From Pseudopyrenochaeta lycopersici (lineage: Eukaryota > Ascomycota > Dothideomycetes > Pleosporales > Pseudopyrenochaetaceae), in contig NHZP01000008.1 in NCBI GenBank assembly GCA_003313425.1, positions 558,001 through 622,000 of the forward strand: a stretch of 64,000 bases of DNA, given 5' to 3'. Every line of letters begins with the position of its first letter. Positions within the stretch are counted from its first letter, which is position 1. Positions 54,881 to 64,000 of this stretch are shown one piece after another. The translations under genes and the position numbers were made by a program. Under the pieces are notes generated by a model. The model worked only from the letters and a program-made list of their open reading frames with translations, was not told where the DNA came from and did not search any database.

Positions 54881-56297
<1,417 letters not shown>

Positions 56298-56713
56298 AGG
56301 AAGCCTTGCATGCCCTGTTCCATTCGTAAAAAGATCCTACAAACATATTTGGGTTTGCTGCGGCATTAGCGGAGGGTCTGGTTATTGTTTGGATACCCTG
56401 GAAGGCAGCAGCCAGGGACGATTGCTTAGACATTTACATTGAATTGTGAGCGCTTCAAAAATTGACTCTATAGCCTGGTATCCGTTGCACATTGTGTGAC
56501 CGGCTTTGTTGTTTTCCGCGGTGGCTGTCACGAACTGGTGAAGGTCACGTGTGCCCTTGGCGAATTTGGAGATCCAACCCTGGATTGACTGCCGGCGCGT
56601 CCATGGGCTAGAAACGCAACGCGCAATTCACTGCACCCACGCCCCGACGTTTTCCTGCACTGAGACCGTTGGTATCCGCTTGGATAGACTACGCGATCAC
56701 GAAACCATACGAA
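56298..56713. other. Intergenic region, no gene
   Basis: These 416 bp hold the kinase 3-prime end and the RSC4-like promoter. Nothing distinct was found. Confidence 0.45.
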
Positions 56714-59612
56714 ATGGAGAGCGCGGCCAAGCGCAAAGCCGCCAGTGCTGCCGTGGGCGACAGCGATGGTCGCCCAACCAAGCGACAGAAAGTGCCGGTA
56801 CGTGCAGCCTGCATTGGTGGTTATTGCATCGCAGGCGGTGGTCTGGAGATGTGGAGAGGTGCTGGGAGCGATGCGGGATGGCTCCTGGACAAGAAGCGCG
56901 CGACACCTGGGGGTTCGACGAGCATGCCCATCACCTCCGCCGGCCCCTCCATGGCGCCGCAACACCACACGCACCGCCGGCGATGCATACGGACGTCTAG
57001 GCGAGAAGATGTACAGAAAATCGGGGAAAGAGCGCTAACAATGGACCGCTTGCGTGCAGGCCGAATCGAACGCGAACTCGGAGACGGTAGAGTCAACAAC
57101 GACGCAGGGCTTAAAGTTCCTCGAGAGCTTGAAGCAGGCCAAAGACAAGACGTACGCGCCCAGCCCAATCTTTTAGCCTTGCCTGGGGCAGCTTCCATCC
57201 TCCCAGACGCCATGACTGACAGCTCGCAGCGGACGACACATAGCCGGCCACTTCCTCACTTTGCCCAGCAAGGTATGCTCCCTGCGTGCCTGTCGCCTCA
57301 GACTAGCTAACACCTGCGCATAGACTGAGCTTCCTGACTACTACGTCCATATCAAGCTGCCAATCGCCATAGATACCATCGAGGTGCGCTCCACTAATTT
57401 CATTGTCGTTTACCCAACCTACATCATAACACACTGGCCGACTGCGCTGCCGAGTGTCTCCAAGCTCTGCCATATCATACGGCATTTCAGAGACCGCAGC
57501 AGCGAGCTATACTATTGATTGCTGTTCACTTTTAGAGGATATCCCACTAATATGCCATGTTCAGGACAAGCTCAACAAAGGAGAATACACGAGCCTCGCC
57601 CAAGTCGAAAGCGATTGCAAGCGGCTTGTCAACAACGCCAAAGCCTACAATGACAAGAAGTCAGCCATATACGAAGATGCCGAGCGTCTGCGAAAGACGG
57701 CGTCAAACTGGATGGTGAAGCACAACCCGGCGTATCGAGACGGAAATTATGTTGCGGTAGCCACACCAGTACCAGGCGAGAACAATTCCCTCCCAGGGAA
57801 GCCTATCTCCCGCATCGCATCGACTCCAAGAGCTGCACACACGCCTGTAGCCACTCCGGACAGCACAGAACGCCCTCGACGAGCGGCGGCGGCCGTGCAA
57901 TCTACACCAGCACCGTCGAAGCTTCGCCAGTCAGCGTCTGCTGCCCTGGAAGAAGACGATGAGGATGATGACGACAATCCAAGTTTCGCTGGGAAGACGT
58001 TCCAGCAGGCACAAGAACAGATCGTCAGAGAGATTATCGATTATGAAGAGTGAGTTAGAATGTCTTGCCCCGGAATGCTCTCGTGCTAACACACATCCTA
58101 GCGGCGGCTTGCAGATCTTCGTACCTTTCCAGAACCTCCCACCTCGAAGTTTGAAGGATTACTACCAGTTGATCAAAGATCCCATGTCGCTGTCCGCCGT
58201 GCAGAAGAAGGTCAAAGGTGTTTTGGGGCGCGAAGCACCGACCGGACTCACCCTTTTCAAGAGCTGGGATGCATTCGAGAATGCCATGATCGCAATCTGG
58301 AAAAATGCCCGCATTTATAACGAAGATGGAAGCGACATCTACAACCTTTCCTTGGAGCTCGAGGTATGCGCAACATTTCGAGCTTGATTTTCATGAATAC
58401 TGATCAAGATAGGAAATTTTCTACAAAAAACTCAGAGAAGCCAAAGCCAAGGTCGATGAGCCGCCACAGCCGAAACTCAAACTCAATATGTCGACCGGAG
58501 CAGCGGCTCCAAAGCAGCAGTTGAAGCTAAAGCTCAGACAGAGCCCAGGGTCAGACCCCAATACGCCAGGTGCACGCAGCTCCGCTACACCCAGTGTCAT
58601 AGTTGACAGTGAAGCTCTTCATCGGCAGCAACGACACGTCTTGGACAGCATGACTAGCAACCGAGCATCTCGGCCAGTGTCAGCAGGAAAAGCAGGAACA
58701 CCGACAGCTTCAACCAACCCGTTCACTGGACCCAGAGGTAACTCTACGACTAGTTCACAATTCCCCGCTGCGCAGACAAAAACTGCAGGTTCTCCACCAG
58801 CAATCAATGGTGTTAAGCAAGATGTGCAGTCGCCAGCACTTAGCGCCATCCGACCAGCGAGTACCAGATCGGATAGTCAGGGTTACAGTCTAAGTGTACC
58901 AATACAGACTTCGCTCCCAATCATGGCCCCACCGCACACTACATCCCGGCCAACAAGTGGCAGTCCACACCCGAATGGCGTCCCTCCGCAGACTGGTTAC
59001 AATGCTCCCTATCAGCCACCGAGTTACTACGTTCCTCCTGCAGTGCCTCGCGTCGATAGCTTCAGAAAAGTGCCACTGAAGAGTGAGTCTTCTTAAACGC
59101 ATGATATCGATCACACTTCTGACCAGTGAACAGGCATCGACGAGTCTTTGATCCCAAAGATAACGCTAAACACACACCCAGCACTCAACATTGCCAAGCC
59201 ATGGACTGTGGATATCTTTGCTAGCAAGCAGAAGACCGCACACAGCGCCACGATCGTCGTCTCACCCACTCATTCTTACCTGCAAATTACGCCAAATATC
59301 CCCATTGCGTTGACGGGTCGCTTGTACCGTCTTTTCGTCACCGTCAACGGCAACAGAACACTAGAGGTCAACCGCGTCCCTGTCACTGCAGGCATCAATG
59401 GCACCAGTCCAGGCCCGGGCTACGAAGGCGGTAAGAAGAAAGGCGAGCCGGTGTTCGAGGCGAAGCTTGTTGGTGGTGTCAACCGCATCGAGGTTGAGCT
59501 CGTTGCGGAGAAGGACCGCAAGGGTCAACCTGAGAGTGGAAACGCGAAAGAACAGATTGAGATTGAGAAGTGCACGATCTTCCTACATTTGATGCGGCAG
59601 TCTTCGTTCTAA
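56714..59612 (+). CDS. RSC4: RSC4-type double-bromodomain chromatin remodelling protein
   Basis: Predicted 724-residue protein with two bromodomains, matching Rsc4 of the RSC SWI/SNF-class remodeller, which binds acetylated histone tails. Eight exons: 56714-56797, 57060-57151, 57230-57272, 57324-57383, 57565-58049, 58102-58363, 58413-59082, 59134-59612. Bromodomain 1 (about 55-150) is rebuilt from several small exons: GHFLTLPSK, TELPDYYVHIKLPIAIDTIE, then NNAKAYNDKKSAIYEDA, with the key Asn in AYND. Bromodomain 2 (about 260-345): FQNLPPRSLKDYYQLIKDPMS and NARIYNEDGS, also with its Asn. Then a Ser/Pro-rich linker (about 365-555) and a conserved C-terminal beta-rich domain (HSYLQITPNIPIALTGRLYR). 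Introns of 262 nt and 181 nt are long for this window. Confidence 0.9.
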
Positions 59613-60637
59613 GTGTTCGACGACAGTATGTGCTTTGCAGGCGAAGAGGTTAATAGGGAAGTGAAATCCCTTTGGAGGAGCTTCGAAGATAGGGACTCAG
59701 ACTTTATGGCGTTCTGGAGTTATGGTAGCATCAGCGAAGGATTCCGGGGTTATGCTTGTTTGTCTCACAAATACCCGGTAGGGTCAACCGGTCGGTTCGA
59801 ACTTGAATCAGTGGAATCTAGCGGACGTTGTTTCGCATCCGTACGGGGAAGCCATGTTAGTTGTTAGCATGGGCATATCCTGTTGTACAAGCGCAGCCAC
59901 GAATAGCAAATGTTTGAATATTGTAGTTGCCTGCGCCAATTGGGTAATGAGCTACTGATAAATCACGTGAACTAAGTGCGTTGTTCTTGCATTTGTTTTT
60001 ACGGTGCTCTCTCCGAGCTCCGCCATTGCCCAAGTTGTCACGTCAACTAATCGGGAGTCCCATTCAGCCGCTTTGATTCTAAAAGCATGGATAAGTCGAT
60101 CCCAATCAAGAACATGTACCTTCGACTTCCCTAATCTCTTGGGTTTCTGCGTCTGCAACGTTTGAATGTTGCTGGTGGATATCTGGTAAGCAGGATGACT
60201 GCATTTGGGCCGTCTGCATTTACGAACGCAGCCCACTTTCGCGTCCCTCCCACGATGTCAGACTGAGAATCATGTTTGGGACACTGAATACCAAGGCGCT
60301 GGGACCAGGTGTGGTTGCGCAGATGTGGGTGCGGACGTGTCGTGCATGAGGCGTTTCTGCATGATCGGGACTCCACTTTCTTAGTCCGTAGAGCTTACTT
60401 ACAGCAAGACATAAGAGACTGAGGCAGTCCACTGGTCCCAGTAAGAACGATAGCTGAGAGATTCCTTTTTTTTGATCAAGTGTCAACCCCTCACTTGAAC
60501 GTAAGGTTGATCCTTTCAAAATCACAACCTCAGTAGAAGCACTTCTAGCACCGCATTGTCAGCACCCTAGGCTACTTGTACCTATTTAAAAACAACAAAC
60601 ACGCTGCAACATACGGATATACTACCAACCAGCAAGA
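59613..60637. other. Intergenic region, no supported gene
   Basis: About 1 kb with the RSC4 3-prime end on the left and a promoter on the right. A tatttaaaaa run near 60580-60590 lies about 50 bp upstream of the ATG at 60638 and may be a TATA box. Minus-strand ORFs (59952-60525) show no domain. Confidence 0.5.
60579..60590 (+). promoter_or_regulatory. TATA-like box upstream of gene at 60638
   Basis: The run ctatttaaaaac is TATA-like and is placed about 50 bp upstream of the start codon, followed by a CA-rich leader (acaacaaacacgc). Supported by position and composition only. Confidence 0.4.
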
Positions 60638-61594
60638 ATGGTATACCAGCGAAGACCAGGTCTCCTCCTCGTCGGCCCACGCCTACACGATCCCACACCA
60701 GAAAACGCAGCAACGTTCCTCCGCTGGACGCACCTGCATATTCGCGACCTGGTCAACATCCCCGAGGATCCGCATCTCGGCCGTCTGACACGCAGTTTTC
60801 GCTTCACTGCACCGGAAAGTGAATCAAAGTACTCGCATGACGAGACCAAAGGCTACTCGCCATACTTTTACACCTCTATTGTTGACGACATTGGGATCTT
60901 GCAAAGCCAGCCGTATTATGACCTTAGCAGGCTTCTCAATCTTGAGGAAACAAGGAAGCTAGAGGATGGAGAGGAGCCGGTCGGCTATGGGACGGAGGGA
61001 GCGATGGTGTGGAATGTGGTGAATGCGAAGTTTGCTGTATACACAGAGGTAGAAAGTGGTGAGTTTATTTTCGTATCTTACGGCGGATGATGTATGATGG
61101 GGTATACGTAAATATAAGAGTTAGATTGAACTAACACGTGCATAGCTACATTCAAAGAGGGAAGAGAAGTAGGATCTTACCAGAACCTACCCCTTTCGTA
61201 CACGTCGAAGGCAGGATCAAAGGCCTCAGCACCACTGTCTATCCTCATCGGCCTGTCCATTGATCTCCCTACCTCAACAAGTTCTCCTGAAATCCCGCAA
61301 ATGTTGCAAGCCTCGCTCTTAGAACGTTTCTCCTCTGCACCACCATCTCTTAAACCTTACACCTCCCTCTACCATTGGGCAGGTGTCGAAGCACAACCTG
61401 CACTCCACCCGCTTATCGACTGCGAGGCGAGTGGATCGTGGATGGTCACGTTACTGATTATTGACGAGGAGGGTGGGGTGCTACAGCGGGAGCATGTGAA
61501 CGATATGGTGGGAAAGTGGGTGGCAAGTGTTGATGGAAAAGAAGGAGTGAAGGTCAACTTCGGGGTATGGGATGGAGAGGTGTTTGTGAGTTAG
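60638..61594 (+). CDS. Unrecognised two-exon fungal protein
   Basis: Predicted 289-residue soluble protein that I do not recognise. Exons 60638-61058 and 61146-61594 with an 87-nt intron that keeps phase. The N-terminal part GLLLVGPRLHDPTPENAATFLRW and HLHIRDLV, and the later FRFTAPES and GYSPYFYTSIVDDI segments, suggest an alternating alpha/beta layout; it could be an alpha/beta-barrel or EthD-like fold, but that is a guess. The second half has SILIGLSIDLP, LYHWAGVEAQPAL and SWMVTLLIIDEEGG. No signal peptide or membrane segment. Start chosen as the first ATG after a TATA-like run. Confidence 0.75.
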
Positions 61595-62014
61595 TCGAAT
61601 GTTGTATGCAGCGAAGGTCTACAATTTAGCGAAAGGTTTGTTGTGTCCTCAGTGACTGGATGGTACGGCATTCTCAGGCCATATGAGTACAAAATATTCG
61701 AGCAGGTTTGCATGCATTGGTCTTCAAACAGTATCTGAGAAGTGAAGTTCGAGCTGAAATGCACTGCCTAGAATATCAAGAGCCAACACAAGGTGCCAAC
61801 CCTCGGCAAGTCAAAGTTCGATGAAGATCACAGCTTGGCGATCCCGCACCGCTGATCACCTGTGACCGCTCCTTGAGTACGTTCGGCCTTTCTGCGCGGG
61901 TTTTCGGACGCTTTGTGCCTACCTTCGGATTACTGTGCAGCACAAAATGCCAGCTCATGCGCATTCCTCGCCAAAGCCCACGTTCACATGGCCGTCCTCT
62001 CGCTTCCCAATCAG

Positions 62015-62263
62015 TCACGACTCTTCTTCCGGAGCATCCGCCGCAAACAGATAGACACACTTTGCCGGCTCAATGTCCAACTCGCATGCTGAATTACTGT
62101 CCGCCGCGTTGTTTGATTTCTGCGCACTTTCATGCTTGCCGCGAACCAAGTCTCTGAGGAAGCCCTTGGATTTATTGGGGGCCTTCTGAACCCATGTTCT
62201 TCGGGAGGATTTTACTGGCATTTGGTGGTGATGCAGAGTGTGCTGACCGTCAATCTGGACCAT
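62015..62263 (-). CDS. Weak small ORF, possible hypothetical protein
   Basis: An ORF of 82 codons. The central part (MPVKSSRRTWVQKAP then NKSKGFLRDLVRGKHESAQK) is basic and protein-like; the rest has Cys in SACELDIEPAKCVYLF and an acidic end. I see no start context or intron evidence and no family match, so this may be chance. Confidence 0.2.
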   Translation of the reverse strand: MVQIDGQHTLHHHQMPVKSSRRTWVQKAPNKSKGFLRDLVRGKHESAQKSNNAADSNSACELDIEPAKCVYLFAADAPEEES

Positions 62264-63448
62264 CGAGAGCTAAGGCATTAGTGCTATTGGGAAGGAGATA
62301 AGTATGATTTCGTGGAGTTTGTTGAATGGTTGATGTAGACACATGTCAGAGCACGACACACAGTGCTCTGATGGCACCAAGTGCGTCCAGGCCTCGCTAT
62401 GGAAGAGTCTGCGGGTTCATACTATTAGGCGTCCTACAATGGAGAGATTTTACCTTTCAGTATCTGCGTAGCTGTTGGGCGGTACAATACAAATTCTGTC
62501 AGATTTTCAGCCTTACTAGTAAAAAGTGTGCAATAGACTTCACTAGAGCATAATCAATCTGTGGTCAGCCACTATTGGGAGGCTTGATCTGGGTAATGCT
62601 GCGGGGGAGCTCTTATCCTGATCCCATAATCAACGACTTAGCATTGAGTTCAGCTCACCATCGCAACGGGCAGAGTTCGCGCATGCCGAAGATAAGATGA
62701 GAGCGGTCTGCAAGAACGTTGGCGAGGGGCCTATTTGCGAGGAAGGCGTCCGACGTGTCGGCTTGTGGAGGCAACAGGAAAGAAGTGGGGATATACGAGA
62801 GAGTCCTTCGCGCCTCGGCTGGGGGTAGAGATCCAGAATGTCTGAAAATAGGCTTCTAGTCGATCACTAATGGTAGGCTAGCGTAGACAGATCTTGGCGA
62901 TGTCGCTAGTGGTGGGAGGGGGAAACGGGATAGTCTTACTAGCGAAGTTCCGGTTCCGATGCCTTAGTCCTAGTCGCGTAGTTGATCAGACCATGTTCAT
63001 TCCGAGTCTGTTGATCTGCCGCAGCGGCTTCGGAAGATTAAGAAAGTGACTCACAAGTTCACAGAATCTTTGTCTGGTTGAACGTCGATAGATAGCTTGA
63101 ACACTTCATCGTGGCTTGAGACTACTCTTGCGCAACCAGATGTTTCCTTTTCTGCATTGACATCAAAAACTGAGATATGGTAAGCATCCATGTTCCTTCT
63201 TGATGAGCACGGTGTATGAAGAAGTGTGTATCTGGATATGAGTATGCGAATGATACTTGGGGCCCAGGTAGATTTAGTAGCGAATTTCGATTGAAGAAAT
63301 CCGGATGGAGACTTCCTTAGACTCAATTGGACTATGAGCTACAACTGAAATTCCTAAACAGAACTTGCGGATCGGTGAAACCGAGAGCTAGGATCGAAGT
63401 GCACTTGTTACGCTCTAGCTCCGCAAAGCGACTAACCACTTCTAGAGG

Positions 63449-63478
63449 ATGGTTCCCTATGGTTCCCTATGGTTCCTC
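63449..63478. repeat. 10-bp tandem repeat, three copies
   Basis: The unit atggttccct occurs at 63449-63458 and 63459-63468, and as atggttcctc at 63469-63478. It lies in a gene-free stretch. Confidence 0.85.
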
Positions 63479-63795
63479 AATCAAGCAAGTGTGGAATGAG
63501 AACCTAGAACCATCCTATTCAAGTTGGTGAATGCTTAAATTTCTCGTTAAAAGCTACCGTGGTTCTGATCTTGTCATCCTTTATTCAAGGCTTTCCGAAG
63601 TCGATAAGGCGGCACGAGGTAGCCAAGTCAAAGCTACACCACAATCGCGGTCGCGTATTTCCACCAAAACAAGCAAGTCAGACAGAAGGGCATTCGCTTT
63701 CTATGGGCTTGATGGTTGTCGTCCCGCAGGTCGCTATTACCGGGCCTTATTCGCTTTATCGATAGCTCTGCTAGTCATGCCTGCGGTCTTACATC

Positions 63796-63845
63796 CAGGC
63801 CTCGCATTATCACATTGCACTTTCTCAGGCCTCGCATAGTCACAC
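63796..63845. repeat. Pair of imperfect 20-bp direct repeats
   Basis: The motif caggcctcgcat starts at 63796 and again at 63826, 30 bp apart; the following bases (tatcaca and agtcaca) are also similar. No coding function seen. Confidence 0.6.
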
Positions 63846-64000
63846 CCAACAAGAGGAAGAACACCCTCATTGCTCCCAATTTTAGAAGCATGGGCCGGCT
63901 CAGCTTCTCTGAAGTGTGGCATGGCGCAATTCTGTTCAGACTCAATTGTCGCATATCCATGTCGTGATCTGTCTATAGAGCGCAAGGCATACAGGTAAAT

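Larger units (their letters stand above)
61595..64000. other. Gene-poor right end
   Basis: About 2.4 kb with only one weak small ORF (62015-62263, listed separately). It has two short repeat blocks (63449-63478 and 63796-63845). Other ORFs overlap on both strands and show no domain. A gene may begin just beyond the window end. Confidence 0.45.

Noticed and set aside
63051..63326. Minus-strand ORF of 91 codons with a plausible C-terminal half
   Set aside because: Only a short fragment with no recognisable family, no exon partners and no TATA-like site.

Overview
The window looks like nuclear DNA of a filamentous ascomycete, most likely a Dothideomycete of the Pleosporales type; I cannot name a species. 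The grounds are short GT-AG introns (mostly 46 to 62 nt), tightly packed genes on both strands, and typical Pezizomycotina families: the fungal rhodopsin-like membrane domain, a GH17 glucanase with a Ser/Pro/Lys linker, a DUF726 lipase-like protein, Pal1, and a TPR-linked kinase. Apart from the GC-AG intron noted below and one uncertain junction in PWP1, each exon model was built from visible GT and AG sites and kept only where reading phase closed and family sequence continued across the junction. I found 26 supported protein-coding genes, one weak small ORF, one probable eroded gene, and no tRNA, rRNA or complete transposon.

Layout. 1-1.83 kb: no gene. 1.83-10.64 kb: rhodopsin-like membrane protein (+), HSL-type esterase (-), Ofd1/Tpa1-type 2-oxoglutarate oxygenase (-), dynactin p50 (-), Arp2/3 subunit ARPC2 (-). 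10.96-26.5 kb: UTP12/DIP2 (+), a second rhodopsin-like protein (-), splicing helicase PRP16 (-) head to head with PWP1 (+), an unrecognised Ser-rich protein (+), mitoribosomal mL54 (+). 27-39.8 kb: polytopic membrane protein with an alpha/beta-hydrolase-like domain (-), PP2A methylesterase PPE1 (+), UTP23 (-), DUF726 protein (+), Pal1 (-), U6 snRNA phosphodiesterase USB1 (+). 40.4-53.2 kb is less conserved: a decayed membrane-protein gene (-), a TPR plus kinase fusion (+), an FAD monooxygenase (+), 3 kb without genes, a secreted GH17 glucanase (+), a small C2H2 zinc-finger gene (-), a DUF1294 protein (+). 53.6-61.6 kb: a one-pass small protein (-), a CaM-kinase-like kinase (+), RSC4-type double bromodomain protein (+), an unrecognised protein (+). 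61.6-64 kb: no convincing gene.

Functional themes. Much of the left and middle is housekeeping: ribosome biogenesis (UTP12, PWP1, UTP23), splicing (PRP16, USB1), mitochondrial translation (mL54) and the cytoskeleton (dynactin p50, ARPC2). Several are divergent pairs sharing 190 to 360 bp promoters (ARPC2/UTP12, PRP16/PWP1, UTP23/DUF726, Pal1/USB1). The 40-52 kb part is accessory in character.

Most worth a second look: the TPR-kinase gene, whose repeat homology runs upstream of its first ATG through a stop codon next to a decayed membrane-protein gene; four genes that begin with 9 to 21 nt microexons; and an alpha/beta-hydrolase-like membrane protein with Gly in the nucleophile position. I see no clear evidence for a wholly new multi-gene system.
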